This document shows, in pieces, positions 16,766 to 24,581 of a DNA stretch of 64,000 nucleotides; positions within the stretch are counted from its first letter, which is position 1; the number at the start of each line of letters is the position of its first letter. The notes under the pieces were generated by a model that saw nothing but the letters and a program-made list of their open reading frames with translations, was not told where the DNA came from and searched no databases. The position numbers and the translations under genes were made by a program. Source of the DNA: SLSG01 sp964477035 (GTDB lineage Bacteria > Bacteroidota > Bacteroidia > Bacteroidales > UBA7960); contig CAYZCW010000003.1 in NCBI GenBank assembly GCA_964477035.1, positions 62,001-126,000 on the forward strand. Reading direction: 5' to 3'.

Positions 16766-17435
16766 GGATCATGCCTAAAGCAAGCGCCCAGTCGGATAGC
16801 GGCACGGATGCGGGTGGCTCTCCTTCCACGTTGCCCAGGCATAAAAGGACATTCGAACTCGTTACCACCCAAGTGTTGGAAAGTCTTTGAAGTACATTCC
16901 CCCCTGAATAAACAGTCCAGGCAAAACCCTCACTGCAAGTCGCCCCTTTCCTGGTAATCCCGATCCAGCCATTCAACTGGGTAATGGTGGTTTCCAGGGG
17001 GATATCGATCTGATAATGGTTTGTTGGCCCCCAGGGGGTAGTCCCCACGAGGGAGGTGGCGCCGGTCAGGCTTCCGGAGAATACCAGGACGCCGCCGGTG
17101 GATGGGTTTCCGTTCCAGATGAATACATCAAAGGCTTCGGTGTCATTCATGGAACAACCAAAATAATCCCCTCCCCAGACCCGGATCATGTTGAATGGGG
17201 CGGTGGCAGCGTAATCATCAGCAACGAGGTCTCCTGGTTCCCCTGCCTGAGAGAAATATCCATTGTCATAGGAGCCGAATACCTGACTGAAAACAGCCCC
17301 GGAAGGACAAACGAATTCTTCGTCCAGCATTACAGGCGTGATCGGGCCTTCCTCCGGTGACCGCACGGAGGAAACCTGAGCCATGGAGGCCGAGGCCAGC
17401 AGAATCATAACCAATACTGACAGAATCTTTTTCAT
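16722..17435 (-). CDS. Secreted protein with IPTL-CTERM-like sorting tail
   Basis: A 237-residue protein with a clear signal peptide (MKKILSVLVMILLASASMAQ). The body (about 30-205) looks like an all-beta extracellular domain: VWGGDYFGCSMND, FDVFIWNGNPSTGG and similar aromatic/Asn/Gly-rich strands. The last 27 residues read VPLSDWALALGMILMAGFLL then VRLHRVA: a PLSDW motif, a transmembrane helix and a short basic end, the layout of IPTL-CTERM signals handled by exosortase-type systems. No enzyme motif is visible. It overlaps the end of the cupin gene by 44 bases. Confidence 0.65.
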   Translation of the reverse strand: MKKILSVLVMILLASASMAQVSSVRSPEEGPITPVMLDEEFVCPSGAVFSQVFGSYDNGYFSQAGEPGDLVADDYAATAPFNMIRVWGGDYFGCSMNDTEAFDVFIWNGNPSTGGVLVFSGSLTGATSLVGTTPWGPTNHYQIDIPLETTITQLNGWIGITRKGATCSEGFAWTVYSGGNVLQRLSNTWVVTSSNVLLCLGNVEGEPPASVPLSDWALALGMILMAGFLLVRLHRVA

Positions 17436-17897
17436 ATCACATGATTTAATTAAAGCAAAAGTCTGGCGCCAGGATCATTGTAACCCCTCCAGGATTTTCC
17501 GGAATGATGGCGTAAATCTAAATAAAAAAGTGTTTCACAAACTATTTATAGAAAAAATTTTGTGCTTTAACAGAAAGAAATGTTCCATTTTCCCGGAGCG
17601 GACAGGAACCCGTGCTTACAAACTTCCTGGAGCGGCCAACCCATCCGACGAAAAAAATCTGAAAAAAATCCGGCGCGAAATGCTTGCCCGGAAACCCAAA
17701 AGCCGTAAATTTGTGAAGTTTTTTTTGGCAGCATCCTCATTTTCAACAGCCAATGATTCAACCAACCGCCACCATGACATCCTCTTTCTTTTGGGTTTAT
17801 GGCTGTGCTGGTAATTTCACCTAGGTTTCTTTCGCCCGCTTTCCGGTCCCGCCAAGGGCTCCCGGAGTTTCTGAGCATATACCGAAAGTACCATTGA
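17436..17897. other. Intergenic region, about 460 bp, with one promoter
   Basis: AT-richer than its surroundings. It carries the promoter at 17684-17713 and a copy of CATCCGAC at 17642. Several open frames cross it, but none has a family-like product or a credible ribosome-binding site. Confidence 0.6.
17684..17713 (+). promoter_or_regulatory. Promoter of the cyclic-DPG-synthetase-like gene
   Basis: TTG (17684-17686), a 19-base spacer, TAAATTTG (17706-17713): a full Bacteroidota consensus. The predicted leader is about 200 bases, long enough for leader regulation, though no riboswitch was recognised. Confidence 0.65.
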
Positions 17898-17924
17898 ATG
17901 ACCAACACCCAAACAACCAACACC

Positions 17925-19280
17925 ATGAGCAAAAGAAAAAATGTGATCATCATCGGCGCCGCCGGACGCGATTTTCATAATTTCAACACCTATTACCGCC
18001 AAAACGACAACTACCATGTGGTGGCCTTTACCGCTGCCCAGATCCCGGATATCGACGGCCGCAAATACCCGGCCGAGCTGGCCGGCGAACTCTACCCGGA
18101 GGGTATTCCCATCCACACCCAGGAAGAGCTCCCCAGGCTGATCCGCGAACTGGAGGTGGATGTCTGTGCCTTCTCTTACTCCGACGTGTCTTACAAGGAG
18201 GTGATGGCCGTGGGTGCCATCGTCAACGCCGCCGGGGCCGACTTCCTGCTGATCGGACCGAAGGAAACCATGATCGAAAGCACCAAGCCGCTGATCGCCG
18301 TCGGGGCCGTCCGTACAGGCTGCGGCAAGAGCCAGACTTCGCGCCGCATCATCGAGGTGCTGATGGAGCACGGCCTCAAGGTGGTGGCCATCCGCCATCC
18401 CATGCCGTACGGCGACCTGGTCAAGCAGAAAGTACAGCGCTTTGCCACGGTGGAGGACCTGCACAAGCACCATTGCACGATCGAGGAGATGGAAGAGTAC
18501 GAACCCCATGTGGTGCGCGGCAACGTGATCTATGCCGGGGTGGACTATGAAGCCATCCTGCGCGAGGCCGAGAAGGAAGCCGACGTGATCCTCTGGGACG
18601 GGGGCAACAACGACTTCCCCTTTTACAAGCCGGACCTGATGGTCACCGTGGTGGATCCCCACCGGCCGGGACATGAGCTGAACTACTACCCGGGCGAGGT
18701 GACCCTCCGCATGGCCGACATCGTGGTGATCAACAAGATGGACAGCGCCGGACCCGAAGGCATCCAGCAGGTGCGCGAGAGCATCGCCAAAGTGAACCCC
18801 GGGGCCGTCGTGGTGGACGGGGCCTCTCCCCTCACGGTGGACAAGCCCGAGCTGATCAAAGGCAAGCGGGTCCTGGTCGTGGAAGACGGACCGACCCTCA
18901 CCCACGGGCACATGACCCTCGGCGCGGGAACCGTGGCCGCCAGAAAATTCGGGGCCGCTGAGCTGGTCGACCCCAGGCCCTTCGTGGTGGGCCGCCTGGC
19001 CGAGACGTTCGAGATCTACCCGGGCATCGGCACCTTGCTGCCGGCCATGGGTTACGGAGCGCAGCAGGTCGCCGACCTGGAAGCCACCATCAACCGGGCC
19101 GACTGCGATGCCGTGGTGATCGCCACCCCGATCGACCTGCAGCGGGTGGTGAAGATCGGCAAGCCCGCCGTGAAGGTCGGCTACGAACTCCAGGAGATCG
19201 GCACACCAAACCTCTGCGGACTGGTTTGCGACTTCCTCAAAAAGAAGAAGTTGACCAAAAGCGACTGTGGTTGTCATTAA
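17925..19280 (+). CDS. Cyclic 2,3-diphosphoglycerate synthetase family GTPase-like protein
   Basis: A 451-residue cytoplasmic protein of the family named after the archaeal enzyme that closes 2,3-diphosphoglycerate to its cyclic form with ATP. The N-terminal Rossmann-like part begins NVIIIGAAGRDFHNFN. A P-loop follows near residues 127-135 (GAVRTGCGKSQTSR), with ILWDGGNNDFPFY and a nucleotide-specificity-like NKMD further on. In bacteria the same fold occurs in proteins of unproved function, so the chemistry is not assured. The ATG at 17925 is favoured over 17898 because it begins the conserved core. It ends with a lysine-rich, cysteine-containing tail (KKKKLTKSDCGCH) and a strong terminator. 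Confidence 0.75.
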   Translation: MSKRKNVIIIGAAGRDFHNFNTYYRQNDNYHVVAFTAAQIPDIDGRKYPAELAGELYPEGIPIHTQEELPRLIRELEVDVCAFSYSDVSYKEVMAVGAIVNAAGADFLLIGPKETMIESTKPLIAVGAVRTGCGKSQTSRRIIEVLMEHGLKVVAIRHPMPYGDLVKQKVQRFATVEDLHKHHCTIEEMEEYEPHVVRGNVIYAGVDYEAILREAEKEADVILWDGGNNDFPFYKPDLMVTVVDPHRPGHELNYYPGEVTLRMADIVVINKMDSAGPEGIQQVRESIAKVNPGAVVVDGASPLTVDKPELIKGKRVLVVEDGPTLTHGHMTLGAGTVAARKFGAAELVDPRPFVVGRLAETFEIYPGIGTLLPAMGYGAQQVADLEATINRADCDAVVIATPIDLQRVVKIGKPAVKVGYELQEIGTPNLCGLVCDFLKKKKLTKSDCGCH

Positions 19281-19287
19281 GCATTCA

Positions 19288-19313
19288 GGGGGCTTCGCGG
19301 CCCCCTTTTTTTT
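19288..19313 (+). terminator. Terminator after the cyclic-DPG-synthetase-like gene
   Basis: Stem GGGGGC/GCCCCC (19288-19293 with 19300-19305) around a TTCGCG loop, then eight T. Confidence 0.85.
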
Positions 19314-19335
19314 ACCCTGACGAACCCAAAAATCC

Positions 19336-19400
19336 CCAATAGCCAATAGCCAACAACCAACAGCCAAAACCCAATAACCAAAAGCCAACAGCCAATACCC
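19336..19400. repeat. Degenerate tandem repeat of CCAATAGCCAA type
   Basis: About nine imperfect 6-10-base units of the form CCAA(T/C)AGCC fill the space just before pyrB. The same motif in the opposite orientation lies before the carboxynorspermidine decarboxylase gene at 27535-27564. Confidence 0.7.
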
Positions 19401-19407
19401 ATTTCAC

Positions 19408-20316
19408 ATGAAAAACAAAAGCCTCGTTTCCATCAACGATTATTCCCGGGAGGAGCAGCTGCGCGTCCTGGAGGTGGCCCGGGAGTTTGAGAAGAACCCC
19501 GTGCAGACGATCCTCAGGGACCATGTGGTCGCATCCCTGTTCTTCGAACCGTCCACCCGAACCCGCCTGAGCTTCGAAAGCGCCGCCAACCGCCTCGGCG
19601 CCCGGGTGATTGGCTTTTCCGAAGCCAGCAACACCAGCGTTAAAAAAGGGGAGTCGCTGCGCGACACCATCCTGACCATCGCCAACTATTCCGACCTGAT
19701 CGTGATGCGCAACCCCGTGGAGGGAAGCGCCCGCTTCGCCTCGGAAATCTCCCCCGTCCCGGTGATCAATGCCGGGGACGGCGCCAACCAGCATCCGACC
19801 CAGACGCTGCTGGACCTTTACAGCATACAGAAAACCCAGGGAACGCTCGACAACCTGCACGTGGCCATGGTGGGCGACCTGAAGTACGGCCGCACGGTCC
19901 ACTCCCTGGTCATCGCCCTGTGCAACTTCAACACCACCTTCCACCTGGTATCGCCCGTGGAGCTGAAGCTGCCCAGCTCGGTGAAGATGCACATCAAGGA
20001 GCGCAAGCTGGCCTACCACCAGTATACCGACATGGCAGAGGTGATTCCCGATGTGGACGTGCTGTACATGACCCGCATCCAGCGGGAGCGTTTCAGCGAC
20101 CCCCTGGAATATGAGCGGATCAAAAACTCCTACAACCTGCACCACGACATGATCCTGAACACCCGGGAGAACTTCCGGGTGCTGCATCCCCTGCCGCGTG
20201 TCAACGAGATCCACATCAACGTGGACCCCAGCCCCAAAGCCTATTATTTTGAACAGGCGCTCAACGGGGTGTATGTCCGGCAGGCTTTGATGTCGCTGAT
20301 CCTGGGGGTCCGCTGA
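19408..20316 (+). CDS. pyrB: Aspartate carbamoyltransferase catalytic subunit
   Basis: A 302-residue enzyme making N-carbamoyl-aspartate from carbamoyl phosphate and aspartate, the committed step of pyrimidine synthesis. The carbamoyl-phosphate site FFEPSTRTRLSFE lies at residues 45-57, and GDGANQHPTQTLLD gives the HPTQ loop. DLKYGRTVHSL and the C-terminal HPLPRVNEI are also standard. The regulatory-chain gene pyrI follows after 107 bases, so the holoenzyme is likely the allosteric type. The stop codon falls inside a small tandem duplication (20296-20337). Confidence 0.97.
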   Translation: MKNKSLVSINDYSREEQLRVLEVAREFEKNPVQTILRDHVVASLFFEPSTRTRLSFESAANRLGARVIGFSEASNTSVKKGESLRDTILTIANYSDLIVMRNPVEGSARFASEISPVPVINAGDGANQHPTQTLLDLYSIQKTQGTLDNLHVAMVGDLKYGRTVHSLVIALCNFNTTFHLVSPVELKLPSSVKMHIKERKLAYHQYTDMAEVIPDVDVLYMTRIQRERFSDPLEYERIKNSYNLHHDMILNTRENFRVLHPLPRVNEIHINVDPSPKAYYFEQALNGVYVRQALMSLILGVR

Positions 20317-20337
20317 TCCTGGGGGGTCCGCTGATCC
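20296..20337. repeat. 17/18-bp tandem duplication across the pyrB stop codon
   Basis: The unit at 20296-20312 recurs at 20313-20330 with one extra G, followed by a partial third copy to 20337. The TGA stop lies in the second copy. Confidence 0.75.
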
Positions 20338-20423
20338 CCGCCACGGACCGGCCCGGAAGCCGGACCATGTGGCAGGCAATGCAAATACAAAAAAACAATG
20401 CGTCAAGATAAATCAGAGAACCA

Positions 20424-20885
20424 ATGGGAAAAATCATCAAGGAATTAAAGGTCTCCGCCATCGAGAACGGGACGGTGATCGACCACATACCTTCAAACGC
20501 CGTGTTTCAGGTCATCCGCATGCTCAAGCTGGAGACTTTCGGGAACATGGTGCTGTTTGCCACCAACCTGGAAAGCAAGAAATACGGCACCAAGGGGATC
20601 ATCAAGGTGAGTGGTCGCTTCTTCGAAGATGAAGAGCTCAACAAGATCAGCCTGGTGGCCCCCTCGGCCTCCATCATCGAGATCCACGACTTTGAGGTGA
20701 CCAGCAAAAAGGTGGTGGCCATCCCCGATCAGGTCAACGGCATCGTCAAATGCTTCAACCCCAACTGCATCACCAATATCGAGCAGCTGCCCGCCCGCTT
20801 CACGGTGGTCGACAAGGAGGAGATCCGGCTTAAATGCCATTACTGCGAGAAGATCACCACCCGCAAGACCATGGATTTCAGGTAG
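20424..20885 (+). CDS. pyrI: Aspartate carbamoyltransferase regulatory subunit
   Basis: A 153-residue chain that binds nucleotide effectors in its N-terminal domain and joins catalytic trimers through a C-terminal zinc domain. The four zinc cysteines are C110, C115, C138 and C141 (KCFNPNC and KCHYCEK), the same spacing as in E. coli PyrI. VIDHIP near residue 18 is the start of the allosteric domain. Second gene of the pyrBI operon. Confidence 0.97.
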   Translation: MGKIIKELKVSAIENGTVIDHIPSNAVFQVIRMLKLETFGNMVLFATNLESKKYGTKGIIKVSGRFFEDEELNKISLVAPSASIIEIHDFEVTSKKVVAIPDQVNGIVKCFNPNCITNIEQLPARFTVVDKEEIRLKCHYCEKITTRKTMDFR

Positions 20886-20949
20886 CCTTTCGGGCCGGCA
20901 AGAAGGAATCGCCCGGCCGGAAGCCTCCTGCTGAACCGGCAGGACGAAG

Positions 20950-20989
20950 TCGCCCGGCCGGGGACCCCATGCGGGACCCGGCCGGGCGA
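20950..20989. terminator. GC-rich hairpin between convergent pyrI and the M28 peptidase
   Basis: A perfect 13-base-pair stem (20950-20962 with 20977-20989). There is no T-run on either side, so termination is likely but not certain. The left arm's TCGCCCGGCCGG is repeated near 20909. Confidence 0.55.
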
Positions 20990-21017
20990 TTGAATGGACC
21001 GCGGGTGGGAACGTCTG

Positions 21018-22697
21018 CTAGAGCTGCACTTCGAACTGCAACTCTTCCTCTCCCCTTTTAACCACCACGGTGGATACGGCGCCGCGCTGCAGCTTGCCCA
21101 AAGCCTCCATGTATGTTTCGATCTCCAGCACCTCGGTGTCGTTGATCCGGATGATGACGTCCCCGTCCTTCATCCCGGCCTGGTGGGCGGGGCGGTTCTC
21201 GATCACGGCCTGCACGCGCAACCCGTCCCCGTCATAACCGTGGTCCGGCATGAGGCCGAGGGTGGGTGCGTCGGTGCGGCTGCGGCCGCGGGCCACCACG
21301 GGCGTGGTGGAAAATGCCAGGCGGTCCTGCCCGTCCAGCTCCGCCATCATGGCATAGGCCAGTTCCAGGATCTCCCGGGCCCCTTCGTAGTTCACCTTGT
21401 CGGGGGTGTCGCCCGGGCGGTGGTAGTCCTCATGGGTGCCGGTAAAGAAAAAGATGACCGGGATGTCCTTCTGATAGAAGTTGGTGTGGTCGGATCCGCC
21501 GGTGCCCCCGGGCGACTTGCGGATGTTGAAATGCTCCGGGGCCAGCCGGTCGATCAGCGGTTCCCAGGCCGGTGAGGTGCCGGTTCCGATCAGGCTCAGG
21601 GAATAATCCTCCAGCCGACCGATCATGTCGAAGTTGAACATGTAGTTGATCTTCTCCATGTCGTAAGCCCCGCTGTTGGTGAAATAGCGGCTCCCGATCA
21701 GCCCCTTCTCCTCGGCCCCGAAGCCGATGAAGATGTAGTTGTGGGCGGTCAGATCCGACTGCGACAGGTAGCGTGCCGCCTCCAGCACCCCGGCCGTCCC
21801 GCTGGCATTGTCGTCGGCCCCGTAATGGATGGCCCGCTCGCCGGGACTCCGCGAGCCCCGGTTGCCGTAACCCACATGGTCAAAATGTCCTCCGATCACC
21901 ACCGTGGCGGCCGCGCCGTTGTCCAGGTAGCCGGCCACGTTCAGCCCGGTCTGCTCCTCACGGGTCAGGTCGGTAGACAAGGCCAGGGGCTGTCCGGCCC
22001 CGGCCACAAGGGCCTCGTAGGTGCCGGCCCTCAAAAAGACCAGGGGGATGTCCAGAGGTTCCCGCACCAGCCTCAGATCCAGGCGCGGATCGTCCCGGTC
22101 GCTGCGCGCGTTGACAAACAGGATGCCGGCAGCACCCTTTTCGGCGGCCAGCTCCAAGCGGTGGGGCAGCAGCTCGCGTGCGTTCATCCCCAGGGCGGTC
22201 TCCACCTCCTCAGGCACAAAATATTCCATGATGAACAACCTGCCTTCGAGGTCCGCCAGGCCGTCGTAGCCTTCGTAGCCCGGGATGCCTTCCAGCCCGA
22301 GGCCGACATCGGCAAAGCCGGCCTGGATCTGCACATTGGCCGATCCGGGCAGGGTGAAGAAGTCCTCGTCATGCTGAAACACGCGCTGACCCAGCCGCAT
22401 CGTATTGCCTTCGCCCCACACCCACTCACCGGGGAATGGAAATGCCTGCAGAAAGGAATCACCGAATAAGGGCTTCAGGCCGATCTCCTGCATCCTTTTT
22501 TTGATATAATCTGCGGCCAGCCGCTCCGAGGCGGTGCCGGACTCCCGCCCTTCCATCTCGTCGGACGCCAGGGTGTATACGTCCTGTTTCAGGCGGTCGA
22601 TCACCGCCTCCCTGGAAAGGTCGAACGCGGTCTGGGACCAGCCTGTCAGGGCCGGCAGAAGGATTGCCGCGGCCAGAAATAAGCGTAATTTGTTCAT
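21018..22697 (-). CDS. Secreted M28 family zinc aminopeptidase with PA and PDZ domains
   Basis: A 559-residue exported peptidase expected to release N-terminal residues from peptides. A signal peptide occupies residues 1-20 (ending GWSQ). A protease-associated insert sits near 130-230. The two-zinc catalytic domain shows the ligands in order: GGHFDHVG, HYGADDNASG, GAEEKGL (general-base glutamate and ligand), NFDMIG, and HEDYHRPGDTPDKV. A PDZ domain closes the protein (DGDGLRVQAVIENRPAHQAGMKDGDVI). The ATG at 22697 is the start because the signal peptide begins there. Together with the next gene upstream (31 bases) it forms a likely peptidase operon. Confidence 0.92.
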   Translation of the reverse strand: MNKLRLFLAAAILLPALTGWSQTAFDLSREAVIDRLKQDVYTLASDEMEGRESGTASERLAADYIKKRMQEIGLKPLFGDSFLQAFPFPGEWVWGEGNTMRLGQRVFQHDEDFFTLPGSANVQIQAGFADVGLGLEGIPGYEGYDGLADLEGRLFIMEYFVPEEVETALGMNARELLPHRLELAAEKGAAGILFVNARSDRDDPRLDLRLVREPLDIPLVFLRAGTYEALVAGAGQPLALSTDLTREEQTGLNVAGYLDNGAAATVVIGGHFDHVGYGNRGSRSPGERAIHYGADDNASGTAGVLEAARYLSQSDLTAHNYIFIGFGAEEKGLIGSRYFTNSGAYDMEKINYMFNFDMIGRLEDYSLSLIGTGTSPAWEPLIDRLAPEHFNIRKSPGGTGGSDHTNFYQKDIPVIFFFTGTHEDYHRPGDTPDKVNYEGAREILELAYAMMAELDGQDRLAFSTTPVVARGRSRTDAPTLGLMPDHGYDGDGLRVQAVIENRPAHQAGMKDGDVIIRINDTEVLEIETYMEALGKLQRGAVSTVVVKRGEEELQFEVQL

Positions 22698-22728
22698 CGT
22701 TGTCAAAGGAATAAGTGGATAATTGATA

Positions 22729-24363
22729 TCAAAGGCCCATCTCGTCCAGCCCCTGGCGGAACACGATGTCGACGGGGATGCTGGCGGCATTCACCCGGTC
22801 CAGGTCCGACGCCAGGTGATCCACCATCCGGCCGTCGGCGGTCACCAGCTCGCGGGCCCTTTCGTAATCCCCGTTGCCCTGGATGGTCAGCACCTCCTGC
22901 ACCGAGGCGGTCACCGCCTCCCTCATGGCTTCGAAATGCACACGGTAGGTGCCGTCCTGCTGGCGGGTAAAGGCCCCTTCCCTCTCAAAAAAGTTGAACC
23001 GCATCATGTTGGCGATGCCGTGGGAGCTGGCGGCCCCGAACCGGCTGGAGCGGAAGATGCCCGCGATGAAGGTGACGTAATTGTCCATCAGCTCCCCGCT
23101 GGTGATCTCACCCCGGTCGTACAGCTCCCCCACCAGGTAAAGGCCCAGGATGTCCGCCTTGGCCTCCTCAATGGCCGCGTAGTATTCGCGGAGGGCCTCC
23201 CGCACCGTGCCACGGCCGTTGATCGTGTTCTTGATCCCCATGCCGTGGGCCACCTCGTGGAAGGTGGTGTTCTCGAAGAAGGCATCAAAGGTGATATGTC
23301 CCCGCTGCTCCGGGTCGATCAGCATGCCGGCGATCGGCACCAGGATGTGGTCGAATTTGGCCCGCATGGAGTTCTTCAGCTGCAGCTTGCGGCTGCCCAC
23401 CCTGAGCTGCACCTCCTCGTCGTTGGGCAGGTTGATGGCGATGGTCTTGCTGCCCGCATTGCAGTCGCCCGCATAATACAGGGCGTCATAGACATTGATG
23501 TCGGCATCCGTTCCGGGTACCTCCGCCTTGTAAGCCGCCGGCACGGGCAGACCGGCCTGCAGGTCGGGCAGCATGGCGTTGAATTTTACGAGGCGGGCAC
23601 TCCATTCGGGGTCCTTCACCAGGACGAAGGCCTCGTGGGCTGCCTTGTATCCAAACAGCCGGTCCTCGTAATTCTCGATGGGTCCGACGACAAAGTCGAT
23701 ATTGGCCTCCTTCATCTCCATCCAGGCGAAGTCGCTCGGCTGGTAGTCGTCGGTCAGCAGGGCCGTGGCGCGCATCTCCAGGTAGTTCTTCAGCCCGGGG
23801 TCTTCGGCCAGCTCCGCAGCCTGCCGCATGAGCCGGGCGGCCTCCTCGTGCTGCTCCCGGTAGGCCACGGAGTAGGGAACGGCCACGAGCTGTCCCGCCT
23901 CATCCCGCCTCACCAGGGTGTACAGGCTGGCCTTGTCCGGATGGTCCCAGGCCTCAAACTCCTCCCGGGTCATGTCCGCCGGATAGAAATTCGCCCCCAG
24001 GGGTTTGTCGCCAAAGCCCGCCACAAACGGGGCATTCCCCGCCAGGCGGTCCCACGGTCCGTAGTGTATCTTCGCATACCTGCGGGCGTACTCGCTGTCG
24101 ATGGATTCCATCAGCGCGTCCTTGTCGCCATAGGCCTGCATCCAGAAAATGCCGTCCATGATGCCGGCGGCTTCCGTGAGGATGCGGATGATCTCACGCT
24201 CGTTGTCGCTCATCCAGGACAAATCGGCGCTGAGGATTACCTCCCTGAATTGCTCTGTGTTGGCTTTCATCATGTCGTCGTATCCGGAGTCCACGCGGGG
24301 TCCGCAGGCTGTGAAGGCCAGCAGCAGGATGGCCACCGCGATCCGGTTCGTTGTTTTGTTCAT
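22729..24363 (-). CDS. M49-like (dipeptidyl peptidase III family) zinc peptidase, lipoprotein
   Basis: A 544-residue predicted lipoprotein (signal ending LLLAFTAC, acylated cysteine at 20). The catalytic region has H369-E370-V-A-H373 followed by EEAKADI, with glutamates 399-400 as the third zinc ligand. Classical M49 enzymes have the longer HEXXGH hexapeptide; this pentapeptide HEXXH form is known in some bacterial members. It should cut dipeptides from the N-terminus of oligopeptides, probably in the periplasm. It is transcribed ahead of the M28 aminopeptidase, a sensible pairing for peptide breakdown. Family placement rests on the HEVAHGMG...EEAKAD region. Confidence 0.8.
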   Translation of the reverse strand: MNKTTNRIAVAILLLAFTACGPRVDSGYDDMMKANTEQFREVILSADLSWMSDNEREIIRILTEAAGIMDGIFWMQAYGDKDALMESIDSEYARRYAKIHYGPWDRLAGNAPFVAGFGDKPLGANFYPADMTREEFEAWDHPDKASLYTLVRRDEAGQLVAVPYSVAYREQHEEAARLMRQAAELAEDPGLKNYLEMRATALLTDDYQPSDFAWMEMKEANIDFVVGPIENYEDRLFGYKAAHEAFVLVKDPEWSARLVKFNAMLPDLQAGLPVPAAYKAEVPGTDADINVYDALYYAGDCNAGSKTIAINLPNDEEVQLRVGSRKLQLKNSMRAKFDHILVPIAGMLIDPEQRGHITFDAFFENTTFHEVAHGMGIKNTINGRGTVREALREYYAAIEEAKADILGLYLVGELYDRGEITSGELMDNYVTFIAGIFRSSRFGAASSHGIANMMRFNFFEREGAFTRQQDGTYRVHFEAMREAVTASVQEVLTIQGNGDYERARELVTADGRMVDHLASDLDRVNAASIPVDIVFRQGLDEMGL

Positions 24364-24453
24364 GGGTTTTTAGGTTGGGTCAGCCAAATTTACAAAAAAA
24401 TGCACCGGCGGCATCCGCGGGCTGCGGACGGGGCCGGTCAAAATGCGGGGTTT

Positions 24454-24485
24454 TTGTTAAAAATTCATAAATTGACGTACCTTTG
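24454..24485 (+). promoter_or_regulatory. Promoter of the DUF819 gene
   Basis: TTG (24454-24456), 21 bases, TACCTTTG (24478-24485), about 96 bases before the start codon. Confidence 0.6.
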
Positions 24486-24581
24486 CCCTGGCCTGGCCGG
24501 CCGGTGCAGGGGGAAAGGGAACGCCGCATGACGGCCGCCCCCGCCCGGGCAGGGCCGGCCGTCAAACTTAATTCCACCGTC

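Noticed and set aside
17567..17953. Small minus-strand frame with a hydrophobic N-terminus before the cyclic-DPG-synthetase-like gene
   Set aside because: It overlaps the promoter and the start of that gene, and beyond the hydrophobic start its composition does not look protein-like.
19336..19400. Possible CRISPR array
   Set aside because: Units are 6-10 bases and degenerate, with no spacers of uniform length and no cas genes.
22723..24531. Open frame of 602 codons on the plus strand
   Set aside because: Antisense to the M49-like peptidase gene, whose signal peptide and zinc motif are convincing.
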